Made by a program: the position numbers and the translations under genes. Shown in pieces: positions 24,681 through 34,914 of a stretch of DNA of 64,000 bases. The stretch covers positions 4,292,001 through 4,356,000 of the forward strand of contig NZ_CP102951.1 in NCBI RefSeq assembly GCF_024741815.1. The letters are read 5' to 3'. Source of the stretch: Pseudomonas sp. LS1212 (GTDB lineage Bacteria; Pseudomonadota; Gammaproteobacteria; Pseudomonadales; Pseudomonadaceae). The stretch's first letter is position 1. Each line of letters begins with the position of its first letter. The notes under the pieces are model-generated. The model saw only the letters and a list, made by a program, of their open reading frames with translations. It did no database searches and had not been told where the DNA came from.

Positions 24681-26555
24681 CTAACGTGTCACCCCACGCA
24701 ACTCGCTCACCCGCTCGCGTAACAGCCCAGGCTCCGCTGCCTCCATCGGCACCGGAGCCCCCGCCACAATCGTCACCCGTGACCACAGCCGACGAAACAA
24801 CCCTTTGCGCGGGTCACGGCTGAAAAAGCTGCCCCACAATCCTTGCAACGCCAGCGGGATGACCGGCACCGGGGTCTCTTCCAGCATCCGGGTCAAGCCA
24901 CTCTTGAAGGCATCGATTTCGCCGTCGGTGGTGAGCTTGCCCTCGGGAAAGATACACACCAGTTCACCGCTCTTGAGGCTCTCGGCGATTTTCCTGAAGG
25001 CCTTCTCGTAGATCTGCAGGTCTTCGTTGCGCCCCGCAATCGGGATCGCGCCGGCGGTGTGGAAGATGAAGTTCAGCACCGGCAGCCGGTAGATCTTGTA
25101 ATACATCACGAAACGGATCGGCCGGCGCACTGCGCCACCGATCAACAGCGCATCGACGAAAGACACGTGATTGCAGACCAGCAATGCGGCGCCTTCGTCA
25201 GGAATCTGCTCCAGGTCCCGGTGCTCGACGCGGTACATCGAGTGGCTGAGCAGCCAGATCATGAAGCGCATGCTGAATTCAGGAACGATCTTGAAGATAT
25301 AGGCGTTGACCGCGATGTTCATCAGCGACACCACCAAAAACAACTGCGGAATCGACAGCTTCGCCACGCTCAGCAGCACGATGGTGACAATCGCCGACAC
25401 CACCATGAACAATGCATTGAGAATATTGTTCGCGGCGATCACCCGCGCCCGCTCGTTTTCAACGGTACGCGACTGGATCAGCGCATACAGCGGCACGATA
25501 TAGAAGCCGCCGAACACGCCCAGGCCGAGAATATCCAGCAAGACCCACCAGGCCTGGGCATGCCCCAGGACAGTCAGCCAATCGTTGGCCTGGACGCTCT
25601 GGGGAAAGCTGCCCGAATGCCACCACAGCAACAGGCCGAACAGGGTCAGGCCAAAGGAGCCGAACGGCACCAGACCGATCTCGACCTTGCGCCCGGACAA
25701 GCGCTCACAAAGCATCGAGCCCAGGGCGATACCGACCGAGAACACCGTGAGAATCAACGTCACGACGGTTTCATCGCCGTACAGCCACTCCTTGGCATAG
25801 GCCGGGATCTGCGTCAGGTAAATCGCCCCGATGAACCAGAACCAGGAGTTGCCGACGATCGAGCGCGACACCGCCGGCGTCTGCCCAAGGCCCAGGCGCA
25901 AGGTAGCCCAGGACTGGCTGAAGATGTTCCAGTCGATTTTCATTTCCGGCGACGCCGCTGCCGCACGCGGAATGCCCCGGCTGGCCAGGTAGCCCAGGGT
26001 CGCCACCAGCACGACCGCCGTGGCGACCACCGGCGCATAGTGCGTGGACGACATCATCATGCCGGCGCCAATGGTGCCCGCAAGAATGGCCAGGAAGGTG
26101 CCCATTTCCACCAGCCCGTTGCCGCCGACCAGCTCTTCTTCACGCAAGGCCTGCGGCAGGATCGAGTACTTCACCGGGCCGAACAGGGCCGAATGGGTGC
26201 CCATGGCGAACAGCGCCAGCAGCATCATCCCCAAGTGGTTGAACAGAAAGCCGGCAGCGCCGACCAGCATGATCGCGATCTCGCCCAGTTTGATCAGGCG
26301 GATCAACGCATCCTTGGCGAATTTTTCGCCGAACTGCCCGGCCAACGCCGAGAACAGGAAGAACGGCAGGATGAACAACAAGGCGCAGAGGTTGACCCAG
26401 ATTGAACGGTCGCCCTCGATGCTCAGTTTGTAGAGAATGGCCAGGATCAGCGACTGCTTGAAAATATTGTCGTTGAACGCCCCCAGCGACTGCGTAATGA
26501 AAAACGGCAGGAAGCGCCGCTTGCCCAGCAAACTGAATTGCGACGGGTGACTCAT
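24681..26555 (-). CDS. LplT-like MFS transporter fused to a PlsC acyltransferase
   Basis: A 624-residue fusion. The first ~410 residues are an MFS transporter of the LplT type (ITQSLGAFNDNIFKQSLIL, FVNLCALLFILPFFLFSALAG-like helices). Residues ~425-624 are a PlsC/LPLAT domain with the H-x4-D box in CNHVSFVDALL, IAGRNEDLQIYEKAF and FPEGKLT. The acyl-ACP synthetase part of Aas is missing. The protein probably flips lysophospholipids into the inner leaflet and reacylates them. It is convergent with sugE. ATG 26555 begins MSHPSQFSLLGKRRFLPFF. Confidence 0.9.
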   Translation of the reverse strand: MSHPSQFSLLGKRRFLPFFITQSLGAFNDNIFKQSLILAILYKLSIEGDRSIWVNLCALLFILPFFLFSALAGQFGEKFAKDALIRLIKLGEIAIMLVGAAGFLFNHLGMMLLALFAMGTHSALFGPVKYSILPQALREEELVGGNGLVEMGTFLAILAGTIGAGMMMSSTHYAPVVATAVVLVATLGYLASRGIPRAAAASPEMKIDWNIFSQSWATLRLGLGQTPAVSRSIVGNSWFWFIGAIYLTQIPAYAKEWLYGDETVVTLILTVFSVGIALGSMLCERLSGRKVEIGLVPFGSFGLTLFGLLLWWHSGSFPQSVQANDWLTVLGHAQAWWVLLDILGLGVFGGFYIVPLYALIQSRTVENERARVIAANNILNALFMVVSAIVTIVLLSVAKLSIPQLFLVVSLMNIAVNAYIFKIVPEFSMRFMIWLLSHSMYRVEHRDLEQIPDEGAALLVCNHVSFVDALLIGGAVRRPIRFVMYYKIYRLPVLNFIFHTAGAIPIAGRNEDLQIYEKAFRKIAESLKSGELVCIFPEGKLTTDGEIDAFKSGLTRMLEETPVPVIPLALQGLWGSFFSRDPRKGLFRRLWSRVTIVAGAPVPMEAAEPGLLRERVSELRGVTR

Positions 26556-26644
26556 CGTCCGTGTACCTGCATGGCGCCGAGAACGGCTAAGGCTTTGTCA
26601 TTGGAATGCCGGTGACAGCGCAAAAGCCACATCGACGCCGTAGA

Positions 26645-27841
26645 TTACCTGAACGCTCCAGCGGCATCTGTAGGCGCTTTCGCACATTTTTCACTCAGCC
26701 CACGCAGGTTGGCGATGCATGGCGAAACGAACAACTCCCCGCGCCAGGCGCCCTGCACAGTCCGGCTCGCGACGATCAGCCACATGGCCGCCAATGCCGC
26801 CACCAGCACCACCCCTACCCCATTGAAGAAGCCCAGGTGCAAGGTGCTGCCCAGCCTGAGCGTTGCCAGCGCGTAGACCCCCAACGGAAAGGTAAAACCC
26901 CACCAGCCCAGGTTGAAAGGAATACCACTGCGCAGGTAACGCAGCGTGATCAACACCGCGATCAACATCCACCACAGGCCGAAACCCCACAAGGCGATAG
27001 CCGCGACCAGGCCGATACCCGCGGCGATTTCACCCAGGCCAGGCAAGCCATTGGCCGCGAATACCGCAGGCGCTTCAGCACCCAGCACCAGCATGCCCAG
27101 CGCACCGGTACCGATCGGGCCCAGCGCCAGCCAGCTCGACGCCGCCATGCTGGCGTGCGGCAACTTGTGCAGGGCCATGCGCAGCAACAGGATGGTCAGA
27201 ATGCTGAACGCAACTGGCAGGGAAAACGCCCAGAGCACATAGCCGGTGATCAAGACATGAAACTGCTGATGAGCGTCGACCAGGTGCGGTGCCAGCAAGC
27301 CACCGCTGGCAGCCGCCACCTCGGCGGCGACCACAGGCAACAGCCATACGGCGGTCATCTGATCGATGCTGTGCTCCTGGCGGGTAAACATCAGAAACGG
27401 AATGGCCACCCCGCACAGCAGCGCCATGGCCACGTCCAGCCACCACAGGGCTTCGACGAAGGGCACGATCTGCACGCCCCAGCGCGGCACGCCAAACAGT
27501 AGAAAGCCATTGATGATGGTGGCCAGGCCCATGGGAATGGTGCCGAAGAACATCGACACGGTCGAATGCCCGAAAATTCGCCGCGCCTCATGGAAAAACA
27601 AGACCCAGCGAGCGACGTACAACACGCTGAACAGCATGAACAACGCAATGGTCAGCAGCCACAAGGCTTCGGCCAATGCCGTGAGCATGGGCACTGCCAG
27701 TTGGTTCAGGGCAAGGGCTAGCACGCCCGTACCCATGGTGGCGGCGAACCAGTTGGGGGTGAACTGGCGAATGACTTCGCGGGGGTGTTGCAGGTGGCTC
27801 AAGGGCCGGAAACGCTGTATCGGTGTCGTGGGGCACGGCAT
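26645..27841 (-). CDS. TDT/SLAC1-type transporter (TehA-like anion or C4-dicarboxylate channel)
   Basis: I chose ATG 27841 because CAGGAG lies eight bases upstream; the longer frame to 27889 has no good site. The ~398-residue product has about ten hydrophobic helices. FTPNWFAATMGTGVLALAL and FGTIPMGLATIINGFLLFG are signatures of the voltage-dependent anion channel/TehA family. Substrates in this family include C4-dicarboxylates, sulfite, chloride and tellurite resistance factors; the sequence does not decide. It is divergent from the MFS gene at 28030, so both promoters share ~190 bases. Confidence 0.85.
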   Translation of the reverse strand: MPCPTTPIQRFRPLSHLQHPREVIRQFTPNWFAATMGTGVLALALNQLAVPMLTALAEALWLLTIALFMLFSVLYVARWVLFFHEARRIFGHSTVSMFFGTIPMGLATIINGFLLFGVPRWGVQIVPFVEALWWLDVAMALLCGVAIPFLMFTRQEHSIDQMTAVWLLPVVAAEVAAASGGLLAPHLVDAHQQFHVLITGYVLWAFSLPVAFSILTILLLRMALHKLPHASMAASSWLALGPIGTGALGMLVLGAEAPAVFAANGLPGLGEIAAGIGLVAAIALWGFGLWWMLIAVLITLRYLRSGIPFNLGWWGFTFPLGVYALATLRLGSTLHLGFFNGVGVVLVAALAAMWLIVASRTVQGAWRGELFVSPCIANLRGLSEKCAKAPTDAAGAFR

Positions 27842-28029
27842 GTTTTCGCTCCTGTCCTCAGGTGAGGTCATGCCATCGTAAGGTGACATCTAATATCTAT
27901 AAAACGGGTAATTTCTCTAACTGTTATCTGTTTTACCTATATTTAGGTTTATTCAGTCTTCAGCGGATGCCTGACGTATGCTCTTACCGCACTCAAGAAA
28001 ACAAAAAATTGCCTACAAGGAAGTACGGT

Positions 28030-29220
28030 GTGTTGAGGTCAATCAAAGCCTGCTCCCCCAGCGTGCGCATGCTGCTGTGGGCTACCTTCACATTGACGCT
28101 GGCCCGGGCGATCACCCTGCCCTACCTGGTGGTCTACCTCGCCGACAACTTCGCCCTGAGTATCAGCGACATCGGCCTGGTGGTCGGCAGTGCCCTGTTC
28201 GTCGGCTCGCTGCTGAGCCTGTATGGCGGTTACCTGATCGACAAACTGCGCAGTTACAGCGTGATTTCGAGCTCGACACTGATCTTCGCCGCGGCCTTTG
28301 TCGGCGCCGTTGCCAGCCGCTCGCTGCTTCTCTTCTTTGTGTTTCTGGTACTGATCAACCTGACCCTGGCCGTGGTGGACATCGCCGCCAAGTCGGGCTT
28401 CTGTGCGTTGTTGCCGGAGAATGCGCGCAGCGAGGTGTTTTCCATCAAATACACCTTGAGCAACGTCGCTTATGCAGTCGGGCCTTTCATGGGGGCCGGG
28501 CTGTTCAAGCTGGATACCCATTGGCCCTTTATCGTCTCGGCGGGCTTGGGGTTGGCCATGTTCCTGGCCTATTGGCGCTGGGGCGATCGCTCGCCGCAAA
28601 CGGGACTGGCCGGCATGCAAAAGCAGGCCTTTGTCGCCGTGGGGCGTCTTTTGCTCAAGGATTACCGGCTGGTGTGCTTTACCCTCGGTGGCGTGCTCAG
28701 CGCCGTGGTGTTCGGCCAGTTCACGGCCTTTCTGTCGCAGTATCTTGTGGTCACCACCACGCCCGAACATACCTACCGGGTCATCAGCTACGTGGTGGCA
28801 ACCAATGCCGTGACCGTGATCGCGCTGCAGTACCTGATCGGTCGGCGCATCAGCAGCCGCCGGCTGTTCCCCTGGCTGCTGGCCGGCATGGCCATGTTTC
28901 TGGTCGGCCTGCTCGGCTTTTCGCTGGCGCAAACGCTGCTGGTCTGGTGCCTGGCGATGCTGGTGTTCACCCTCGGCGAAATCATCGTGATCCCGGCCGA
29001 ATACATGTTCATCGATGCCATCGCCCCCGAGCATCTGCGCGGCATGTACTACGGCGCCCAGAACCTGTCGAACCTGGGCGCTGCACTGGGGCCGGTCATC
29101 TGTGGCTTCGCCCTGGCGGCCCTGGCGCCGCAAGTGATGTTCTACCTGTTGATTATCTGCGTCGTCGCCGCCACCTTGTTCTACTATCTGGGTGCATCAG
29201 GGCTGGGGCGCCGCCTCTGA
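28030..29220 (+). CDS. MFS transporter
   Basis: Start GTG 28030 follows AAGGAAG by seven bases, giving 396 residues and the usual 12 helices; the longer frame back to 27823 overlaps the divergent promoter. TLTLARAITLPYLVVYLADN and the loop GGYLIDKLRSYSVI match the MFS-1 pattern between helices 2 and 3. ARSEVFSIKYTLSNVAYAVGPFMGAGLF is the region of helix 5. Substrate is unknown; the family includes drug and sugar exporters. A REPIN follows its stop. Confidence 0.8.
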   Translation: MLRSIKACSPSVRMLLWATFTLTLARAITLPYLVVYLADNFALSISDIGLVVGSALFVGSLLSLYGGYLIDKLRSYSVISSSTLIFAAAFVGAVASRSLLLFFVFLVLINLTLAVVDIAAKSGFCALLPENARSEVFSIKYTLSNVAYAVGPFMGAGLFKLDTHWPFIVSAGLGLAMFLAYWRWGDRSPQTGLAGMQKQAFVAVGRLLLKDYRLVCFTLGGVLSAVVFGQFTAFLSQYLVVTTTPEHTYRVISYVVATNAVTVIALQYLIGRRISSRRLFPWLLAGMAMFLVGLLGFSLAQTLLVWCLAMLVFTLGEIIVIPAEYMFIDAIAPEHLRGMYYGAQNLSNLGAALGPVICGFALAALAPQVMFYLLIICVVAATLFYYLGASGLGRRL

Positions 29221-29322
29221 GGGCTGCGACGTTGTGCCACTGCTACCTTGGTCGACGCTGACGGGCCTTGGGCATTCTGCGAGACTGTTTGATCGGGGTT
29301 ATGCTGGTGACGGCCGCTGTGC

Positions 29323-29415
29323 GGCCGATCGCTGGCAAGCCAGCTCCCACAGGTTTTGTCCAATCCCAGCGGGTGGACCTATACCTGTGGGAGCTGGCTT
29401 GCCAGCGATAAGGCC
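29323..29415. repeat. REPIN: inverted pair of REP sequences
   Basis: Left arm 29323-29353 and right arm 29384-29415 are reverse complements with one small indel; both contain CGCTGGCAAGCCAGCTCCCA. The arms differ from the REPIN at 24076, so two REP subfamilies are present. It sits between the MFS gene and the hybrid kinase gene. Confidence 0.9.
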
Positions 29416-29464
29416 TGAAGGACCTTCAAGGGCCCCCGCTTTTTTTTGGGAATTCGGAGTACGC

Positions 29465-32400
29465 ATGTCGCTGTCCAACGGGCTGATCGCAGCGGTCGCC
29501 CTGGTCTATATGGCCATCCTGTTCGCCATCGCCTTCTACGGCGATCGTCGCAGCACGCCCTTGCCGCCGCGTCTGCGTGCCTGGGTGTACAGCCTTTCGC
29601 TGGCAGTCTACTGCACCAGCTGGACCTTCTTCGGCGCGGTCGGCCAGGCTGCCGAGCAGCTCTGGTCATTCCTGCCGATCTACCTGGGCCCCGTGCTGTT
29701 GCTGGTCTTCGCACCCAGGGTCTTGCAGAAGATGGTGCTGATCAGCAAACAGGAGAACATTACCTCCATCGCCGACTTTATCGCCGCCCGCTACGGCAAG
29801 TCGCAGACGCTGGCCGTTGTCATCGCAATGATCTGCCTGGTCGGGGTCCTGCCTTACATTGCCCTGCAACTGAAGGGCATCGTCCTGGGCGTGAACCTGC
29901 TGATCGGTGCCAGTGCCGATGCCGGCGGCACCCGGGCTCAGGACACGGCGCTGGTGGTGTCGCTGATTCTGGCGCTGTTCACCATTGTGTTCGGCACGCG
30001 CAGCCTGGACGTCACCGAGCACCACCGCGGCATGGTGATGGCCATTGCATTCGAGTCGCTGGTCAAGCTGCTGGCCTTCCTTGCCGTGGGCGCATTCGTC
30101 ACGTTCCATCTGTATGACGGTTTCGACGACCTGTTCAGCCAGGCCCAGCTTGCCCCGCGCCTGGAGCTCTATTGGCAGGAAACCATCAACTGGCCGTCGA
30201 TGGTGGTACAGACCGGCGTCGCCATGATGGCGATCATCTGCCTACCGCGGCAGTTCCATGTCACCGTCGTCGAGAACATCGAACCCCAGGACCTGCGCCT
30301 GGCACGCTGGGTGTTCCCCGCCTACCTGATCCTGGCCGCCTTGTTCGTGGTACCGATTGCCCTGGCCGGGCAACTGCGCCTGCCAGGTTCGGTGATTCCC
30401 GACTCGTTCGTGATCAGCCTGCCACTGGCCGAGGCACACCCGGCGCTGGCCTTGCTGGCATTCATCGGTGGCGCCTCGGCTGCCACCGGCATGGTGATCG
30501 TCGCCAGCGTCGCGCTTTCGACCATGGTCTCCAACGACATGCTCCTGCCCTGGCTGCTGCGGCGCAAGAATGCCGAGCGCCCCTTCGAACTGTTCCGCCA
30601 CTGGATGCTGACCGTACGCCGGGTGAGCATCGTGGCGATTCTGCTGCTGGCGTACGTGAGTTACCGGCTGCTGGGCTCCACTGCGAGCCTGGCGACCATT
30701 GGCCAGATTGCCTTTGCCGCCGTTACCCAGTTGGCGCCGGCCATGCTCGGTGCGCTGTACTGGAAGCAAGCCAACCGCCGTGGCGTGTTCGCCGGGCTGG
30801 CTGCCGGCACCTTCCTCTGGTTCTACACCCTGGTGCTGCCGGTTGCAGCCCAGGGCCTGGGCTGGTCGCTGCAGACATTCCCGGGGCTGGCCTGGCTGCA
30901 TGGCAACCCGCTGAACCTGCCGATCACCCCGCTGACCCAAGGCGTCGTGCTGTCACTGGCGGGCAACTTCACGCTGTTCGCCTGGGTTTCGATCCTTTCC
31001 CGCACCCGCGTCTCGGAACATTGGCAAGCCGGGCGCTTTATCGGCCAGGAAACCAGTGCCCGGCCCAACAGCCGCTCGATGCTGGCGGTGCAGATCGACG
31101 ACTTGCTGACCCTGGCATCGCGTTTCGTCGGCGAAGAACGCGCCCGCCAGAGCTTCATCCGCTTCGCCTACCGCCAGGGCAAGGGCTTCAACCCGAACCA
31201 GAATGCCGATGGCGAATGGATCGCCCATACCGAACGCCTGCTGGCCGGTGTATTGGGAAGCTCGTCGACCCGCGCCGTGGTCAAGGCCGCCATCGAAGGC
31301 CGCGACATGCAGCTCGAGGACGTGGTGCGCATCGCCGACGAAGCCTCCGAGGTGCTGCAGTTCAACCGTGCGCTGCTGCAAGGCGCCATCGAAAACATTA
31401 CCCAGGGCATCAGCGTGGTCGACCAGTCGCTCAAGCTGGTGGCCTGGAACCGTCGTTACCTGGAACTGTTCAATTATCCGGATGGCTTGATCAGCGTCGG
31501 TCGGCCGATTGCCGACATCATCCGCTACAACGCCGAACGCGGCCTCTGCGGGCCAGGCGAGGCCCAGGTGCATGTGGCCCGCCGCCTGCACTGGATGCGC
31601 CAGGGGCGTGCGCATACCTCCGAGCGACTGTTCCCCAACGGCCGCGTCATCGAGCTGATCGGCAACCCCATGCCCGGCGGCGGCTTCGTCATGAGTTTTA
31701 CCGACATTACCGCCTTCCGCGAAGCCGAGCAGGCGCTCAAGGAATCCAACGAAGGCCTTGAGCAGCGTGTGGCCGATCGGACCCACGAGTTGTCGCAGCT
31801 GAACCTGGCGCTGACCGAGGCCAAAGGCAATGCCGAGGCTGCCAACCAATCCAAGACCCGCTTCCTCACGGCCGTCAGCCATGACCTGATGCAACCGTTG
31901 AATGCCGCACGGCTGTTTTCTGCCGCCCTGTCCCATCAGGACGAAGGGCTCTCCGAAGATGCCCAGCAACTGGTCCAGCACATGGACAGCTCGCTGCGTT
32001 CGGCGGAAGACCTGATCAGCGACCTGCTGGACATCTCGCGCCTGGAGAACCGCAAGATCACGCCCGACTGCAAACCCTTCGCCCTCGGCGAACTGTTCGA
32101 CACCCTCGGCGCCGAGTTCAAGGTACTGGCACGCAAGCAGGGCCTGGACTTCCGCTTGCGCGGCAGCCAGCTGCGGGTCGATAGCGACATGAAGTTACTG
32201 CGGCGCGTCCTGCAAAACTTTCTGACCAATGCCTTCCGCTATGGCAAAGGCCCTATCCTGCTCGGTGTGCGCCGTAAACAAGGGCGCCTGCTGCTGGAAG
32301 TCTGGGACCGTGGGCCGGGAATCGCGCCCGATAAACTGCAGGTGATCTTTGAAGAGTTCAAGCGCCTGGACAGCCACCAGACCCGTGCCGAAAAAGGCCT

Positions 32401-32941
32401 GGGCCTGGGGCTGGCGATTGCCGATGGCCTGTGCCGGGTGCTCGGGCATCCCTTGCATGTGCGCTCCTGGCCGGGCAAGGGCAGTGTCTTCAGCGTCAGC
32501 GTGCCAGTGGCCAGCGCATCGGCCTCGGCGCCGGCCAGGGCGATCGAACAAAACGGCCAGCCGCTGGCCGGCATGCAAGTGCTGTGCATCGATAACGAAG
32601 ACAGCATTTTGATCGGCATGAACAGCCTGCTCAGCCGCTGGGGTTGCCAGGTCTGGACCGCACGCAACCGCACCGAATGCGATACCTTGCTCAAGGACGG
32701 CATGCGTCCGCACCTGGCGCTGGTGGACTACCACCTCGATGACGGTGAAACCGGCACCGAATTGATGGCATGGCTACGCACGCGCATGGGCGAACCGGTA
32801 CCGGGTGTCGTGATCAGCGCCGACGGGCGCACCGAGATGGTCGCCCAGGTCCACGCCGCCGGCCTGGACTACCTGCCCAAACCGGTCAAGCCGGCGGCGC
32901 TTCGCGCGCTGCTCAATCGCCATTTGAGCCTGGCCAGGTAA
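29465..32941 (+). CDS. crbS: Hybrid histidine kinase with SLC5 transporter domain (CrbS/MxtR-like)
   Basis: The start ATG 29465 follows GGAGTACGC. The 1158-residue protein has an SLC5-like transporter domain (~1-500, about 13 helices, RYGKSQTLAVVIAMICLVG), a STAC-like linker and a PAS domain (~630-750). The DHp domain carries the phospho-His near 804 (FLTAVSHDLMQPLNAARL). An ATPase domain follows (NFLTNAFRYG, DRGPGIAPDKLQ), then a receiver domain with Asp near 1087 (LALVDYHLDD). CrbS/MxtR kinases with CrbR/ErdR control acetate use (acs). The receiver separates it from CbrA. No response regulator gene is in the window. Confidence 0.85.
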   Translation: MSLSNGLIAAVALVYMAILFAIAFYGDRRSTPLPPRLRAWVYSLSLAVYCTSWTFFGAVGQAAEQLWSFLPIYLGPVLLLVFAPRVLQKMVLISKQENITSIADFIAARYGKSQTLAVVIAMICLVGVLPYIALQLKGIVLGVNLLIGASADAGGTRAQDTALVVSLILALFTIVFGTRSLDVTEHHRGMVMAIAFESLVKLLAFLAVGAFVTFHLYDGFDDLFSQAQLAPRLELYWQETINWPSMVVQTGVAMMAIICLPRQFHVTVVENIEPQDLRLARWVFPAYLILAALFVVPIALAGQLRLPGSVIPDSFVISLPLAEAHPALALLAFIGGASAATGMVIVASVALSTMVSNDMLLPWLLRRKNAERPFELFRHWMLTVRRVSIVAILLLAYVSYRLLGSTASLATIGQIAFAAVTQLAPAMLGALYWKQANRRGVFAGLAAGTFLWFYTLVLPVAAQGLGWSLQTFPGLAWLHGNPLNLPITPLTQGVVLSLAGNFTLFAWVSILSRTRVSEHWQAGRFIGQETSARPNSRSMLAVQIDDLLTLASRFVGEERARQSFIRFAYRQGKGFNPNQNADGEWIAHTERLLAGVLGSSSTRAVVKAAIEGRDMQLEDVVRIADEASEVLQFNRALLQGAIENITQGISVVDQSLKLVAWNRRYLELFNYPDGLISVGRPIADIIRYNAERGLCGPGEAQVHVARRLHWMRQGRAHTSERLFPNGRVIELIGNPMPGGGFVMSFTDITAFREAEQALKESNEGLEQRVADRTHELSQLNLALTEAKGNAEAANQSKTRFLTAVSHDLMQPLNAARLFSAALSHQDEGLSEDAQQLVQHMDSSLRSAEDLISDLLDISRLENRKITPDCKPFALGELFDTLGAEFKVLARKQGLDFRLRGSQLRVDSDMKLLRRVLQNFLTNAFRYGKGPILLGVRRKQGRLLLEVWDRGPGIAPDKLQVIFEEFKRLDSHQTRAEKGLGLGLAIADGLCRVLGHPLHVRSWPGKGSVFSVSVPVASASASAPARAIEQNGQPLAGMQVLCIDNEDSILIGMNSLLSRWGCQVWTARNRTECDTLLKDGMRPHLALVDYHLDDGETGTELMAWLRTRMGEPVPGVVISADGRTEMVAQVHAAGLDYLPKPVKPAALRALLNRHLSLAR

Positions 32942-32945
32942 GCAC

Positions 32946-34424
32946 TCACTCAGGCATTTCAGTCAGGCCTTCGGCATCGGTCATGGCCCGCTCGAGCAAA
33001 TCGGCGGGCAGGCTCTTGCTGGCGCGGGCGCCGAGCAGCCTCAACTGCTCGCTGCGGCTGACCAGGTTGCCACGCCCTTCGGTGAGCTTGTTGCGGGCAG
33101 CGCCGTAGGCCTTGTCCAACTGCTGCAAGCGGCTGCCGACTTCGTCCAGGTCCTGGATGAACAACACGAACTTGTCATACAGCCAACCGGCGCGTTCGGC
33201 GATTTCACGGGCGTTCTGGCTTTGCCGCTCCTGCTTCCACAGGCTGTCGATGACCCGCAGGGTCGCCAGCAGCGTGGTTGGGCTGACAATCACGATGTGC
33301 CTGTCCCAGGCTTCCTGAAACAGGTTCGGCTCTGCCTGCAGGGCCGCTGAAAATGCCGCTTCGATCGGCACGAACAGCAGGACGAAATCCAGGCTGTGCA
33401 AGCCTTCCAGGCGTTTGTAATCCTTGCCCGACAACCCCTTGACGTGGTTACGCAGCGACAGCACATGCTGGCGCAATGCAGCCTGGGCGATCACGCTGTC
33501 GTCGGCGGCCACATATTGCTGATAAGCGGTGAGGCTGACCTTGGAGTCAACCACCACTTGTTTGTCGCCAGGCAGCATGATCAGCACGTCCGGCTGGAAA
33601 CGCTCCCCGTCGGGCCCCTTGAGGCTGACCTGGGTCTGGTATTCGCGGCCCTTCTCCAGGCCCGCGTGTTCGAGCACCCGTTCCAGTATCAGCTCACCCC
33701 AGTTACCCTGGGTCTTCTGGCCCTTGAGGGCCTGGGTCAGGTTGGTTGCCTCATCGCTCAAGCGCTGGTTCAACTGCTGCAGGCGTTCAAGCTCCTTGCC
33801 CAGCGAAAAGCGCTCGCGGGCCTCTTGCTGATAGCTTTCCTCGACCCGTTTTTCGAAGGACTGAATGCGCTCTTTCAAGGGGTCGAGCAACTGCCCCAGA
33901 TGTTGCTGGCTGGTTTGCGCAAAACGCTGTTCACGCTCATCGAAGATCTTCCCCGCCAGTTCCGCGAATTGCGCCCGCAGTTCGTCTCGCGAGCCCTGCA
34001 GGTCGGCCAGACGTTGCTGGTGGCTATCCTGTTGCTCCCGCAATTCGGCATTCAAGCCTGCGCATTGCGCATCCAGGCGCCGTAGCTCGGTCTCCTTGGC
34101 CGACCGTTCGAGGTTCCAGGCATGTGCGGCATCCCGGGCGTTGTCGCGCTCGATCTGCAGCAATTCAAGCTCACGCCCCAGGGCTGCAAGTTCAGCCTGC
34201 TTGGCCGAATTGGCCTGGCCAAGATCGCTGATTTCGTCGCGGCTGGCATCGAGCTGGGCAACCAGGCCATCCTGGGCAAGCTGCGCCGTAGTGAGGCGCT
34301 CATCGAGCAGCACACGCTCGGCCTGCAGGTTCGACAGGCGCCGTTGCAGTGTCCAGGCCAATGCCAGACACGGCACAGCGGCCACCAACAACCCCAGCAG
34401 AACGCTGGTCATGTCCAATGTCAT
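32946..34424 (-). CDS. rmuC: DNA recombination protein RmuC
   Basis: ATG 34424 with GGAG five bases upstream is preferred over the in-frame GTG 34430. The 492-residue protein has an N-terminal membrane segment (SVLLGLLVAAVPCLALAW) and a long coiled coil (~25-210). The RmuC nuclease-like domain follows, with GNWGELILERVLEHAGL, GERFQPDVLIMLPGDKQVVVDSKVSL and LDFVLLFVPIEAAF. It is anchored in the inner membrane and limits DNA rearrangements. It converges with crbS only four bases from that stop. Confidence 0.94.
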   Translation of the reverse strand: MTLDMTSVLLGLLVAAVPCLALAWTLQRRLSNLQAERVLLDERLTTAQLAQDGLVAQLDASRDEISDLGQANSAKQAELAALGRELELLQIERDNARDAAHAWNLERSAKETELRRLDAQCAGLNAELREQQDSHQQRLADLQGSRDELRAQFAELAGKIFDEREQRFAQTSQQHLGQLLDPLKERIQSFEKRVEESYQQEARERFSLGKELERLQQLNQRLSDEATNLTQALKGQKTQGNWGELILERVLEHAGLEKGREYQTQVSLKGPDGERFQPDVLIMLPGDKQVVVDSKVSLTAYQQYVAADDSVIAQAALRQHVLSLRNHVKGLSGKDYKRLEGLHSLDFVLLFVPIEAAFSAALQAEPNLFQEAWDRHIVIVSPTTLLATLRVIDSLWKQERQSQNAREIAERAGWLYDKFVLFIQDLDEVGSRLQQLDKAYGAARNKLTEGRGNLVSRSEQLRLLGARASKSLPADLLERAMTDAEGLTEMPE

Positions 34425-34485
34425 AGCCACTCCATATGAGCCAAACGGGAAGACAGTGTCAGGGTATCAGCCATGGGCCGATAAG

Positions 34486-34914
34486 CTATCGTGCCGGCAA
34501 CAGCTTGAGTAACCGGTGAGCTTCGTGAGATCCCTGGGCGGCCGCCTGTTCCAACCAGTGCCTGGCGAGTTCCGGCTCATTGACCTGGGGCTGGCTGCAC
34601 AATCGTCCGAACTCGAGTTGCGCGCGCCTGTCACCGGCACGAGCCGCCTGGCGCAACAGTTCATGGCCGATGCGGCGGTCACGGGTGTTGCCGCAATCGC
34701 GGCAGAGCATCAACCCCAAGCGGCTTTGCGCCTCCACCACGCCCTGACGGGCAGGCTGCTTGAGCAAACGCCCGGCAAAATGCTTGACGTTGGGGTTGTC
34801 GCCCAAGCGCGGATTATCGAGCAACCACAAGGCAACCTTCAGCGAAAGACGCTTGGGTTCGTTGGTCGGGGCCACGGCAGCGATATTTGAGGAAATTCTT
34901 GCACGAAACTTCAT
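34486..34914 (-). CDS. Sel1-like repeat protein
   Basis: A 142-residue protein starting MKFRARISSNIAAVAP. From residue ~50 it carries Sel1/TPR-like units of about 36 residues, each with an A-A-x-G pattern (LLRQAARAGDRRAQLEFGRL, WLEQAAAQGSHEAHRLL). Such repeats mediate protein contacts. There is no signal peptide and it is probably cytoplasmic. It is followed by rmuC on the same strand. Confidence 0.75.
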   Translation of the reverse strand: MKFRARISSNIAAVAPTNEPKRLSLKVALWLLDNPRLGDNPNVKHFAGRLLKQPARQGVVEAQSRLGLMLCRDCGNTRDRRIGHELLRQAARAGDRRAQLEFGRLCSQPQVNEPELARHWLEQAAAQGSHEAHRLLKLLPAR

